This document shows, piece after piece, positions 30,116-38,494 of a DNA stretch of 38,494 nucleotides. Where the stretch lies: NCBI RefSeq assembly GCF_009765865.1, contig NZ_LMUQ01000076.1:25496-63989 (forward strand), written 5' to 3'. Made by a program: the position numbers and the translations under genes. The notes under the pieces were generated by a model. The model was given only the letters and a program-made list of their open reading frames with translations, searched no databases and had not been told where the DNA came from. This DNA is from Acidisoma sp. L85. Its GTDB lineage: Bacteria > Pseudomonadota > Alphaproteobacteria > Acetobacterales > Acetobacteraceae. Numbering within the stretch: position 1 is the first letter of the stretch; each line of letters opens with the position of its first letter.

Positions 30116-31147
30116 TCATATCACCGTGTCCTGCATTGTGGCATCTAGCGCTGGCTTGTTGATTGTACGCCCTTTTATGCAGATTCGATAAATTGCATTT
30201 GAAACATCGGCAGAGCACTTCCGCGCGAACAGGGCGCCGCTCGCGCTTGCATCATCAACGTCTGAAACAGTCAGCTGGCGCAGGTCCACCTGACCGATTA
30301 TCCGGTTCAAAAGGCTCCGGCGGTTTGGCACTCGCTTGAGGACAAAGTGACCCCCTTGGCGTCCGGCCGATGATGGGATGGTCGAGATGGTCGAGCCTCT
30401 TGACCTCGAGTGACGCACAATTAAGGTCGTGAAGAGAATTTCGTCGGGCGCCAGCGCATATCGTAATGCACGTACGAGATCTGCTGGCGGCCGTACACAA
30501 ACCTCAGCGTAGTGCCGGTCTATGATAAAAAATTGACTACCTTTCCAAAGGTCTCGCAGATCGACCTTTAGCTCGTAGGGCAGGTTTGAATTTAGCCACT
30601 TGTAGGCGTTCCATAAGCGGCCATGCAAACCGCTCGCTTTTGGCGTCAGAAAGCGGTTATCATGCGGGTGGAATTTGGTCACGACATAGCGCCCTAGCCC
30701 CTCGCCTTGCTTGAGCATCGGGTCAACGCGGCCCCACAGCGCAATTGAGGGTAACTCAAGCATGCAAACAGCGTCGTTGATCTCTTGGACCGGCTTGAGT
30801 GGAAAGCAGGAGCCGCTCAGTAATACGAAACGCTGATTATTCTTGTCTAATAGCGCTCTTTCCAGGAGCAGGATAGTGGCGTCGACGATCGAGTAACCGC
30901 CCCAGTTAACCACCTTCCTGTTTGGAAGGACTACTAGACGAGAAGCCCCATAGACCCCGATCCAACCTAGATTTGACACTTTCGCATCCAGGTGAAGATA
31001 AACGGTCGACCGAGGATCAGCAAGCAATTGATTGGTCAGCAGGCGAAGTTGTTCGTCCGCAGCATGAGCTAGAATGAGATACGCAACCCTTCCAGGCACA
31101 TGATCCAAATGAGGATTCAGCGCCTGTGCGTCGCCCGCTTCACTCAT
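30116..31147 (-). CDS. GT14-type beta-1,6-N-acetylglucosaminyltransferase-like protein
   Basis: Family 14 (core-2/I-branching type) glycosyltransferase. Signature order is intact: VAYLILAHAADEQLRLLTNQ with DPRSTVYLHLDAK, then WGGYSIVDATILLLERAL, FVLLSGSCFPLKPVQEI, DLWKGSQFFIIDRHYAE, and ALAPDEILFTTLI carrying the conserved DE-x-x-x-x-T-L. Start taken at ATG 31147 with GAGAGA upstream; an earlier frame to 31195 lacks a site. Bacterial members add branch sugars, often GlcNAc or xylose, to surface polysaccharides. Cytosolic, metal-independent in the family. Confidence 0.85.
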   Translation of the reverse strand: MSEAGDAQALNPHLDHVPGRVAYLILAHAADEQLRLLTNQLLADPRSTVYLHLDAKVSNLGWIGVYGASRLVVLPNRKVVNWGGYSIVDATILLLERALLDKNNQRFVLLSGSCFPLKPVQEINDAVCMLELPSIALWGRVDPMLKQGEGLGRYVVTKFHPHDNRFLTPKASGLHGRLWNAYKWLNSNLPYELKVDLRDLWKGSQFFIIDRHYAEVCVRPPADLVRALRYALAPDEILFTTLIVRHSRSRGSTISTIPSSAGRQGGHFVLKRVPNRRSLLNRIIGQVDLRQLTVSDVDDASASGALFARKCSADVSNAIYRICIKGRTINKPALDATMQDTVI

Positions 31148-32008
31148 AGCTCTGATTCTCTCACTCGCAGTCCGGCTAATCGGTGACCCACACAAACGAC
31201 ATATACATTGCCGGCGCGATTCTTTCCATAGCGATAGTGATGCTGTCTAGCCGCCATATCACCCTGTAGAGCGGCTCCGCGTTTCAATCCGACACTTCAC
31301 GACCTTGAGGCTTAAAGTTGCTACGCGCCTCTGCCCAACGATTCTACGCGCATCAAACTCATTAGCGAGTGCAGATGGCCTGTGGGTTCAACGTCACAGT
31401 CAGCAGCGGCAGGGTGCCCATGAAGTGCTCGCCGGAATTCAACGACACACTGATGCGCATGCGGTTTGCCGCATCGCTGGATCGCGTATTCCTCAACTAC
31501 GTGTCAACTAGGGGTTAGAAGGACTGTTGTCTCTCTCTTTTTGGACGCGAATGCTGACCTGCAAGTCCCCTCGCGAGGCGATATCCGACAAAGTGAAAAG
31601 CCTCACGAAGGCGTGAGTCATTTCTATCTCGCGCAGTGGTTGTCCAGAGCCTGGGGGTGGGCCTTGCAGCAGTCGATGCGAGGCAGTCACGAGCACATGT
31701 GGAAAATGCCCACTTCGGTGAAGATTCGTTCCAAGTGCACAGCGAGCGTGTGCAGGACTCAAATGGACCGTGCGCCGCTTCATCCAGCATAAGTTAGTGA
31801 TGCTGGTAATTCTTGCGGTGAAAAGGCGTCGTCGAGTTCGTCTCGCCGTTGCCTATCTGGTTTTGTTCAGTTGAGATAGAGTGAAGCGCGGAGGCTGCGT
31901 GCGAGATGTGTGGCTCCAGGTCGAGCTTTGCGGAAGCTCGCGGGGCTAAGGCAAAACCGCCATAGGTGAATCTGGGACGTGAGGAATGCATCGATGACCG
32001 TTTGCTAT
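31148..32008. other. non-coding stretch, nothing assignable
   Basis: About 860 bases upstream of the GT14 gene. Open frames overlap on both strands between 31500 and 31790, but none has a ribosome site or recognisable family. It ends in an IS5-type remnant, so decayed mobile DNA is the simplest reading. Confidence 0.35.
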
Positions 32009-32105
32009 GTCTTGCCATTGCTTGTCGGCGGCTGCAATGCACGTTGGCTTCGAGACCTGCGTGCGGAGGCTATTAGACCTAATATACCAGTGAGTGATAA
32101 ACGTA
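32009..32105 (+). pseudogene. possible IS5-family transposase remnant
   Basis: Reads VGGCNARWLRDLRAEAIRPN then IPVSDKR. IS5-type transposases have here a DKGYDA-WLRD-LRA-GI-PNIP block just before the catalytic Glu. The DKGYD has decayed to VGGCN. Both ends are missing. The match is short, so it is tentative. Confidence 0.4.
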
Positions 32106-32214
32106 TCAGTCAAAGCGAACCCACGTCATTTGCTCGTTTGCTCGAAGCATCGCAACCACCCATGCATAACATCGCACGCAGCTTAAATCGGCCCGAAAGT
32201 CGGACATCTCTCGC

Positions 32215-32249
32215 CGCTATCCGCTATCCGCTATCCGCTATCCGCCATC
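32215..32249. repeat. heptanucleotide tandem repeat
   Basis: CGCTATC four times without error, then CGCCATC, in head-to-tail order. Because seven is not a multiple of three, a change in copy number would shift any reading frame crossing it. No proven gene spans it; it lies 230 bases upstream of the GH5 gene. Confidence 0.85.
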
Positions 32250-32422
32250 CATCATGGAGCACCTCATCCAGATCGTAATCCATGCGCTTCTGACACAGTA
32301 AACAAGTTGCAAGTGAGCTCGTGACAAGAGCCGCCGACCTAAAATCAACGCTTGCTTACTGATAAATGAATTTTTTTGAAGACGCGAGCGTCCTGTTTGC
32401 TTATTAAGGGACACTACTTATA

Positions 32423-32450
32423 TTGAACTACATTTAAGTCACTCTATAAG
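32423..32450 (+). promoter_or_regulatory. sigma-70-like promoter of the GH5 gene
   Basis: TTGAAC at 32423-32428 and TATAAG at 32445-32450, spacing 16, in an AT-rich stretch 28 bases before the GTG start. Good match to housekeeping consensus; not tested. Confidence 0.5.
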
Positions 32451-32477
32451 GCATTGTAATTATTGTAAGAGGTAGTT

Positions 32478-33779
32478 GTGAGCATTTTAATTCAGGTTGC
32501 AGAAGACGCCTATAAAGGTAATGCGCAGTTCGTCGTCAAAGTGGATGGTAAGCAGATCGAGGGGACGGAGACCGCCACGACGCCTGATAGTTCCGGCCAA
32601 TGGCAAACGATCACCTTGAATGACGTTCTTGCCCCTGGTTCACACTCTATCAGCGTTACCTTCCTAAACGACGCCTACGGAGGCAAGTCGTCACTGGATC
32701 GTAACCTTTACGTAAAGTCGATTGCGGCCGGAGGCATAACGGCCACAGAAAATATGGAACTCGGGAGAACAGGAAGCTCCGTCGCAGCGCAGATCAACAT
32801 TCCGTCCTCTATCGCATCGGAAGACACGCAGCCAACTCAAACGACATCGACCTCCGGGGTTCAACTTCTCGGAGTCAATCTCTCCGGTGCCGAATATGGT
32901 AATCCAGTAACCGGTGTTCTCAACTACGATTACATTTATCCCACAACGAACGAGATCGACTATTTTGCAAGCCTTGGCTTAAATGTCATTCGTATTCCCA
33001 TCAGCTGGCAGCGACTACAACCGGTACAATTCGGTGCTCTAGACAAGACACAGTTAACATATTTGGATAAGTTAATTGCCTACGCCGCAACTAAGGGCGT
33101 AAAGGTTGACATCGATCTCCACAATTACGGTATGGCTTTTGGGGGCGATGTTGGAAGCGCCACCACCCCTGACGCTTCGCTAGCAAATTTTTGGTCGCAG
33201 ATGGCAGTTCATTACCACAACTCATCAAACGTGATATTCGGTTTAATGAACGAACCGCATGATCAATCCGCTACAGCATGGGCAACAGCCGCGCAGGATA
33301 GCGTCAACTCGATCCGAGCAACCGGGGCCACCCAGGAAATTCTAGCCTCAGGATCGGATTGGGATACGGCGTCGTCCTGGGTTAGCTCTGGAAATGCCGC
33401 AGCGGTCGGCAGTGTTACGGATCAAGACAATAACCTGGTCTTCGAGGTCCATCAGTACTTCAATCAGGGTTCCACTGGCACTAGCACGAGCGTTCTCTCT
33501 CCGACCATTGGTCCAGATAGTCTTGCCTCCATCACACAATGGGCCGTGGAAAATTCCAAGAAGCTGTTCTTAGGCGAGTTCGGAGCAGGAAGTGATTCTG
33601 CTAGCCTATCTGCACTCGGTAATACTTTAAGCTACATAAACGGCCACTCAAATGTCTGGCAGGGCGGAACTTATTGGGCCGCCGGACCATGGATGGGCAA
33701 TTACATGTTCTCTGCCGAGTCAAAAAACGGTGTGGAAGCACCACAAGCAGTTTTGCTTGCAGCCGGAGTACATCACTAA
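32478..33779 (+). CDS. GH5 glycanase with N-terminal calcium-type carbohydrate-binding module
   Basis: 433 residues. Residues 1-90 are a beta-sandwich module of the xylan-binding CBM60-like kind (AEDAYKGNAQFVVKVDGKQI, then SVTFLNDAYGGKSSLDRNLY, whose Asp residues would hold calcium). A Ser/Thr-rich linker (110-127) leads to a glycoside hydrolase 5 barrel: IRIPISWQRLQP at 171-182, DLHNYG at 213-218, acid/base Glu259 in GLMNEPHD, EVHQYF at 323-328, nucleophile Glu367 in LGEFGAG. It would cut beta-1,4-glucan-like backbones. No signal peptide is encoded from the GTG at 32478, so export, if any, is unconventional. It stands among EPS genes, where such enzymes trim or release polymer. Confidence 0.9.
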   Translation: MSILIQVAEDAYKGNAQFVVKVDGKQIEGTETATTPDSSGQWQTITLNDVLAPGSHSISVTFLNDAYGGKSSLDRNLYVKSIAAGGITATENMELGRTGSSVAAQINIPSSIASEDTQPTQTTSTSGVQLLGVNLSGAEYGNPVTGVLNYDYIYPTTNEIDYFASLGLNVIRIPISWQRLQPVQFGALDKTQLTYLDKLIAYAATKGVKVDIDLHNYGMAFGGDVGSATTPDASLANFWSQMAVHYHNSSNVIFGLMNEPHDQSATAWATAAQDSVNSIRATGATQEILASGSDWDTASSWVSSGNAAAVGSVTDQDNNLVFEVHQYFNQGSTGTSTSVLSPTIGPDSLASITQWAVENSKKLFLGEFGAGSDSASLSALGNTLSYINGHSNVWQGGTYWAAGPWMGNYMFSAESKNGVEAPQAVLLAAGVHH

Positions 33780-34070
33780 TGAGCGGTCTCAAAACGCTCT
33801 AGGGATGACTACATGAGGGGAAGGCGGCTGGTTCGATTCAAAATTTGTCGAGTGTTCTAATCCATGCGTAGGAACTAACGATAATCCGAGTGCAAGGGGT
33901 GGGAAGCTGTCTGGCATCAAACGCTAAGTGATACTCCGTGTAGCACATAGCAAATTGCATTCACTCACGATCACTTACATGGGCCTAGCCCGCGCTACCC
34001 AGGCTTAGGCTACAGGTATCGGGATAAGGAAGTGTCGGTGCGTTAAGGAGACGATCCCGCTTGCGCATCT
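33780..34070. other. convergent intergenic region
   Basis: Lies between the 3' ends of the GH5 and flippase genes. Right after the GH5 stop, GAGCG and CGCTC pair around a 9-base loop, a weak hairpin without a T-run. No gene seen. Confidence 0.4.
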
Positions 34071-35555
34071 TCACGCCAAATCACGCGCGGACACTTGCGA
34101 CGAGAGGCCTAGACGACGGCAAGCGGTCTGGATGGTCTGTCTCAAGGTTGGGTCCAAGGCGTACCCCAATATCGCGAAGGTAAGTCCGGCGAGTGTGGCG
34201 GCCGTGGCGGCTTCGATCATGGTCAGTGGGATAAAGCGTGCGATGGCGAGTGAAGCGGCCATGAGCAGGATGGCTGGTGCAATGCGCCATAGATTATGTG
34301 GCCAGCAGCGGCTGACGATGAAGAGGACGATACAGTTGACGGTCACGCGCAGTGTCCAGGCCAAGGCAGCGCCGGGAAGACCCATTGTGGTGATGAGCAG
34401 ATAGAGAATGGCGAAGAAGGGGATGATTTCGGCAATCCCGACCTTGGCGGTGATATGGGGTTTGCCGCGTGCCTGGATGAAGCCGTAGGGAAGGAAGGCG
34501 ATACCATTGGTCCAGGCTCCAAACAGCACGATTTGTCCGACGGCCTCGGAGATATTGGCGAAGTGGGGACCGATCCAGAGCCGCAAGAACGGGCCGCAAA
34601 ACAGGATTCCCGGGGCGCAAAGCATGCCGAAGCCATAGGCCAGCGAGATGGTGGCCCGGCGGGTTGCGTCGATCGCCTCGGCTTCGCTGCTGCGCGAATT
34701 TCGTGGAAACATTGTGCGTGAGAGGGCGGTCGCAAACACCTGGGATCGCATGGCCAGGGTCATCGGCACCGAGTAGTTGGCGACCGAGGCGGCGCCGAGC
34801 ATGGCGCCGATGATGAGTTGGTTTGAGGTATCGAAGAGCGGGTTGAGCAGGCTGGAGACGGTCACCCAGGAGCCATAGCCAAACAGCTTGCGCATCCAGC
34901 CGAAGTCGAGGTCGGTGAGGCGCACCGGCCATTCTATTTTGATGACCACGGCATAGGAGAGCGCGACCGCGAAGAATCGGGCGAACAGCGTCGCCGGGAT
35001 AACGACCTCCAGCGTCGGCGCGATCGCATAGGCGCAGATCAGCGGCAGGACTTGGCCGGTCATGGTGCCGAACGAACCCAGCGTGTTGGACAGAAAGAAC
35101 TTCTCGCGAGACTCCAGTGCTCCGGTCGACACTCCTGAGAGCATACCGAGCGGCAGCATTGCGGCCATCCAAGGATAGGCGTCGCGGGTTTCGGCCATGA
35201 GATTGCCGGGAATCTTGACGAGGTGAAGCAGCACAAGATGGCCGACGCAGTACAAGATCAGGCCGCCGATCAGGCCAAGACCCAGATTGCAGCAGAACGC
35301 GGTTACCAGGACCGGCGAACGCTCTCTCGACGATGCATGGCCGAGCTTGGCTAAAGCATTGGCTGTGGCGCGCGAGAGACCGAAATCGAGGAAGCCGAAA
35401 TAGCCCAGCAAAACCCAGGTGATCGTGACGACACCGTAGCGGGCGAGCCCGATCTCGTGGATATAGAACGGCACGGTTCCAAGCGACGTGACGATCGGCA
35501 GCAGTGCGCCCAGCACGTTGTAGCTGAAATTGGCGGAGAACGCCTGCCTACTCAA
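34071..35555 (-). CDS. polysaccharide repeat-unit flippase, Wzx-like (MATE/MOP superfamily)
   Basis: 494 residues and about 12 to 14 membrane spans starting at residue 9 (NVLGALLPIVTSLGTVPFYI), with YFGFLDFGLSRATANAL near 52-68, typical of the polysaccharide transport family. It moves lipid-linked repeat units to the periplasmic face for polymerisation. The start is TTG at 35555, overlapping the stop of the GT4 gene by 8 bases, so the two are coupled; no alternative start lies before the first span. Third gene of the minus-strand EPS operon (kinase/length regulator, GT4, flippase). Confidence 0.9.
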   Translation of the reverse strand: MSRQAFSANFSYNVLGALLPIVTSLGTVPFYIHEIGLARYGVVTITWVLLGYFGFLDFGLSRATANALAKLGHASSRERSPVLVTAFCCNLGLGLIGGLILYCVGHLVLLHLVKIPGNLMAETRDAYPWMAAMLPLGMLSGVSTGALESREKFFLSNTLGSFGTMTGQVLPLICAYAIAPTLEVVIPATLFARFFAVALSYAVVIKIEWPVRLTDLDFGWMRKLFGYGSWVTVSSLLNPLFDTSNQLIIGAMLGAASVANYSVPMTLAMRSQVFATALSRTMFPRNSRSSEAEAIDATRRATISLAYGFGMLCAPGILFCGPFLRLWIGPHFANISEAVGQIVLFGAWTNGIAFLPYGFIQARGKPHITAKVGIAEIIPFFAILYLLITTMGLPGAALAWTLRVTVNCIVLFIVSRCWPHNLWRIAPAILLMAASLAIARFIPLTMIEAATAATLAGLTFAILGYALDPTLRQTIQTACRRLGLSSQVSARDLA

Positions 35556-36711
35556 CTACTTGCTCCCGCCTTGCGCGCGCTGCACTGTTGTCTACGGCCA
35601 ATCCGATTGCGTCCTCATAGAGATCGCCATAGCGGGAGGCAACCTCCTCCCAATCGTAGCAACGGACTTCCTGCATAGCGTGCAGGCGGCGTTGCTCATA
35701 AGTGCTTATACCCTCTGAAGCCGCAGACTGAACTGCAACACTGGCGCTTTCGGGGTTCTCGGCATCGACGAGGAGGCCGATGCCTGTACTTTCGACGAGT
35801 CGCCGGAAGGGTGTGATGCCGCTCAGGACAGGAAGCAATCCGGCCGACATCGCCTCAACCGCCGCCAAGCCAAATCCCTCATAGGCAGAGAGACAGCCAA
35901 AGTAGCTCGCTTCGCCCATCAGGGCGCGCAACGCATCATCACTCGGGTCAATCACGAAGTGCACGGCATCCAGCACACCTGCGATGCCCGCGAGGCTGCG
36001 CAACTCCTCGGCGGTTTGATCAGCTTCCCGTCCAGCAACGATCAAGCGCCACGCAGGGTCCATACTCCGTAGCCGGGCCAGAAGCGGGAAGAGGTGAGCG
36101 ATCCGCTTGTGCTGGGCAAAGCGGCCGAAGCTGATGATCGTGCGGGTCGGGACACGCGACGATGCATCCCGGAACTTTATCTGGTCGATGCCATTCTCGA
36201 TCACCGTCAGCCGAGGCCCGGCGCTTCGCCGAAACATATCGGCATCGCTATAGCTGCACGCGACGATGCGGCGATAGGCGCGGATCGACGCCCAGGTGAC
36301 GCTGTTAAACCAGATCTTCTTAGCAGCGTTATACTGCCCGCTATGGAAGAAGCCGCCATGGGTCGAGGCGATCATCGGCCGCCCATGCAGCGGCCGCGTC
36401 GCGGCAAGAAAGTCGAAGAAGAAGTCGATGGCATGGACATGCAATACGTCGGCGGACTGCAGATGTGCCAAGACCGAGGGTGCCAGGGGGTAGCGTGTCG
36501 AACCGCGCCAGGGGAGGCGGCGAACCGGAATGCCGTCGACGATATCGTGCGCGGGTAGCTTACCACTGCGACCAAAAAGCCGGTCCAGCGTGACCACCCG
36601 CGCATCAATGCCCAGCCGGCTGCGCTGTGCGCTCGCCAGGCTCTGGACCGATGCTTCCAACCCGCCAACCGATGGGCTGAATTGCCGGACGATGTGAAGA
36701 ACTTTCAACAC
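35548..36711 (-). CDS. family 4 glycosyltransferase (acetan AceC/GumH-like)
   Basis: 387-residue GT-B retaining transferase. N-terminal domain: VLHIVRQFSPSVGGLEASVQ, with DVLHVHAIDFFFDFLA. C-terminal domain: TIISFGRFAQHKRI, the YEGFGLAAVEAMSAG block with the E-x7-E pair that binds the nucleotide-sugar, and GLLVDAENP. GumH and AceC add a mannose to the lipid-linked trisaccharide core of xanthan and acetan, and this protein has their length and start; the same sugar is an inference. It begins 6 bases after the chain-length regulator gene and overlaps the flippase gene. Confidence 0.9.
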   Translation of the reverse strand: MLKVLHIVRQFSPSVGGLEASVQSLASAQRSRLGIDARVVTLDRLFGRSGKLPAHDIVDGIPVRRLPWRGSTRYPLAPSVLAHLQSADVLHVHAIDFFFDFLAATRPLHGRPMIASTHGGFFHSGQYNAAKKIWFNSVTWASIRAYRRIVACSYSDADMFRRSAGPRLTVIENGIDQIKFRDASSRVPTRTIISFGRFAQHKRIAHLFPLLARLRSMDPAWRLIVAGREADQTAEELRSLAGIAGVLDAVHFVIDPSDDALRALMGEASYFGCLSAYEGFGLAAVEAMSAGLLPVLSGITPFRRLVESTGIGLLVDAENPESASVAVQSAASEGISTYEQRRLHAMQEVRCYDWEEVASRYGDLYEDAIGLAVDNSAARARREQVVE

Positions 36712-36717
36712 GTCGCC

Positions 36718-38494
36718 TTAGGTGCTGTAGGCACGGCTGATCAGCTTCATCTCACGACGGCTGTAATCGCCGCCGAACGCCATTGTCGAGTTCTGATCGA
36801 CCATCGACACCACGATGCCGGGGATGCGGGCGCCGTAGGACCGCAGGCGATCGAGGCAGGCGGTAACCGCCTGGCGTGAGGTTTGCTGCCAGCGGCAAAC
36901 GAACACCGTCTGATCGACGACGCTGCCATGAACCAGGGCATCGGTCATGGCGAGGAGAGGGGGGCTGTCGAGAATGACAAGGTTATAGGAATTCTTGAAG
37001 CCCGCCATCAGGCCGCGCAGCCGGGCGATGTCACTCGCGTTGAACGGACGGGACATGGCTTTGCCGGCACTGATAAAGTCGATCCCCGTCTCCGGATCGG
37101 TCTGGATGACATCCGCCAGGCTGGCACGACCATCGAGCAGATCCGTGAAGCCAAACTGGACGCGGTCCTTCGACATCAGTCCGCCACGACGATGATCGCC
37201 ATCGATCAGCAGCACTTTTTGCTCGCCCTGGCGCGCGGTGATGGCGAGCCACACGGCGAGGGTGCTTTTACCCTCCTCAGGACTGGCGGAGGTCACCAGA
37301 ACGGAGCGGGACACATCTCCTTCGACCAGCAAGGAGAGCTGGGCGGCGAGCCCTCTCACTGCCTCACTGGCGCGCGAGAAGGGTTCGTCCAGCACGTGGC
37401 GAGCAATCAAGTGATCGCGGCGTGACGCAATAAAAGGAATTGCCGCCAGCACCGGAAGCTGCACGGTCGCACGGAGAGCATCCAGCTCCTCGAAGCCGAC
37501 AGAGAAGTAATCCCGCGCCAGTACTGCCGCGGCGCCCGCGACCAGGGCAAGGACAATGATCCCGGCGAGGAGTTTGACGTGGTTCGGGAAGGTCGGCCGC
37601 GTCGGCACCGGCGCATGCGAGACAAAGGAGACCGGCGGCTCCAGCAGGGCGGCGCGATCCACCACCTCCTTCGCATGATTGAGGAACGTCTCGTAGACGC
37701 CGCGTGCACTCTGGGCTTCTTCGCTGAGACTTTGATACTCAGCCTGCGGCGAGCTCTGCGCCCCGGCTTGAGCCCGGAGGGCATCAAGATTGTCGCTCAG
37801 CTGCTTGGTCTCCGCTCGCGCCGAGATAAGGTCCTCATGGATCGAGGCCAGTGCTGAACGGGTCTGGGTATTCAGGCTTGCCCGCGCCGCGGCTAGCTGA
37901 CGGTTCAACGAGCGAAGTTTGGGATAGTTCCGGCCATACTGCGCCGCCGTATCGTCCCGCATGCTTTGGATCTGTAACAGCGTATTGGCCGTGGCAACCA
38001 GGATCGGCTGCTCGGACAGCGATACGAGGGCACTCGTATTGCCATGCTGGGCAGCATCGTGCAGGGCATCAGCACGCGCCTGCGCCGCGGCCAGCCGCGC
38101 CTGAGCCTGGCTCAGATTGACCGCCGTCTCGGTGATTTGCCGATCGATCAGAGGATTGGCAGTCGTGCCCTCCGTCGTATTGGTAAGCCCGTGATTAACG
38201 TCGAAGTTATCCGCCTTATGCACGGCATCGAGCCAGCGCTGACGAAGTTCCCCGGTTCGAGCATCGAGCCACTGAGCAACGTTGTTCACGTCGGCAGTCT
38301 GACGAGCAAGCGCGATACGCTGGTAGTTGCTCACCACGGCATTCGCCAGTGCGGCGGCCTGGGCCCCCGCTTTGTCGGTCACGCTGACATCGATCACACG
38401 CGAATGCAGTTCCGGCGTCACCGTGAGGTTGCTTAAGAAGGCATCGATCGCTGACTGCTGGCGAGCTTGCGGATCGGTCGAAACCGGCTTTGCA
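36718..38494 (-). CDS. polysaccharide chain-length regulator fused to BY-kinase (Wzc/GumC-AceB type), start outside window
   Basis: Inner-membrane protein that sets polymer length and links to export; the cytosolic part is a bacterial tyrosine kinase. 591 codons are visible and the frame is open at the window edge, so the N-terminal Wzz part and first span are cut. Seen in order: long periplasmic coiled coil (ISARAETKQLSDNLDALRAQ and neighbours), a second span (VKLLAGIIVLALVAGAAAVL), then Walker A SASPEEGKSTLA, Walker A-prime LLIDGDHRRGG and Walker B VILDSPPLL. The C-terminal tail has only two tyrosines (GGDYSRREMKL, RAYST) rather than a full cluster. First visible gene of the operon. Confidence 0.93.
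   Translation of the reverse strand, partial: AKPVSTDPQARQQSAIDAFLSNLTVTPELHSRVIDVSVTDKAGAQAAALANAVVSNYQRIALARQTADVNNVAQWLDARTGELRQRWLDAVHKADNFDVNHGLTNTTEGTTANPLIDRQITETAVNLSQAQARLAAAQARADALHDAAQHGNTSALVSLSEQPILVATANTLLQIQSMRDDTAAQYGRNYPKLRSLNRQLAAARASLNTQTRSALASIHEDLISARAETKQLSDNLDALRAQAGAQSSPQAEYQSLSEEAQSARGVYETFLNHAKEVVDRAALLEPPVSFVSHAPVPTRPTFPNHVKLLAGIIVLALVAGAAAVLARDYFSVGFEELDALRATVQLPVLAAIPFIASRRDHLIARHVLDEPFSRASEAVRGLAAQLSLLVEGDVSRSVLVTSASPEEGKSTLAVWLAITARQGEQKVLLIDGDHRRGGLMSKDRVQFGFTDLLDGRASLADVIQTDPETGIDFISAGKAMSRPFNASDIARLRGLMAGFKNSYNLVILDSPPLLAMTDALVHGSVVDQTVFVCRWQQTSRQAVTACLDRLRSYGARIPGIVVSMVDQNSTMAFGGDYSRREMKLISRAYST

Noticed and set aside
34294-35172. A 292-codon minus-strand frame inside the flippase gene.
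   Set aside because: It overlaps a clear multi-span flippase, is Arg/His-rich and has no family; a frame shadow.
1-38494. Search for CRISPR arrays and rRNA genes.
   Set aside because: No series of evenly spaced direct repeats of 23-40 bases and no rRNA-like blocks were seen; the nearest repeat sets are the iteron-like motifs and the 7-bp tandem repeat.

Overview
The window looks like a chromosome segment of an alphaproteobacterium, most likely of the Acetobacteraceae/Rhodospirillales kind. This is inferred from the high GC content, the TTG and GTG starts backed by good Shine-Dalgarno sequences, a small HiPIP next to a cytochrome P460-type protein, and an exopolysaccharide cluster whose gene types resemble acetan/gum-type loci. 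No 16S or other definitive marker is present, so the genus cannot be given.

Layout. 1-0.75 kb: 3' end of an amino-acid ABC importer (HisM-type permease). 0.75-2.1 kb: no convincing gene except one small ORF; instead there is a dense run of hairpins that I read as a HEARO/OMEGA (IscB-type) guide RNA scaffold with no nuclease beside it, preceded by two REP-like inverted repeats. 2.1-3.1 kb: secreted cyclase-family metal hydrolase. 3.1-5.3 kb: decayed DNA with IS6-transposase and HicB remnants. 5.3-8.1 kb: small exported proteins (cytochrome P460, HiPIP, a CRD-repeat protein, YidB, DUF3761). 8.4-10.7 kb: resolvase, RTX-like, type III PKS and histidine kinase remnants around an intact FitAB/VapBC toxin-antitoxin pair. 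10.7-17.1 kb: accessory small genes (response regulator, two-gene locus with a frameshift at A7, a tight operon of four tiny ORFs, Nudix, RepL-like winged helix). 17.3 kb: a 48-bp palindrome. 17.6-19.7 kb: envelope/stress cluster (DUF883, YqjE/holin-like, CsbD, small lipoprotein) ending in a tRNA-like sequence. 19.8-21.4 kb: debris of MarR, resolvase and plasmid RepA with iteron-like repeats.

21.8-38.5 kb is dominated by surface polysaccharide genes: GT2 glycosyltransferase, UDP-glucose 6-dehydrogenase, a GT-B-like transferase, a GT14 branching-type transferase, a GH5 glycanase with an N-terminal Ca-type carbohydrate-binding module, and a minus-strand operon of chain-length regulator/tyrosine kinase, GT4 transferase and Wzx-like flippase. 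Together they would supply UDP-glucuronate, assemble a lipid-linked repeat unit, flip it, control polymer length and trim the polymer. A diguanylate cyclase and a truncated GAF histidine kinase lie inside this region and may have controlled it.

The central 16 kb is a graveyard of mobile DNA: at least three IS families, a split resolvase, two replication-protein types and exact 22-24 bp fragments shared between distant sites. The best candidate for a notable system is the orphan guide-RNA-like locus at 1.58-1.83 kb. Further candidates are the two-copy small beta-rich protein family, the tiny-ORF operon and the split RepA/iteron locus. All family assignments were made by eye.
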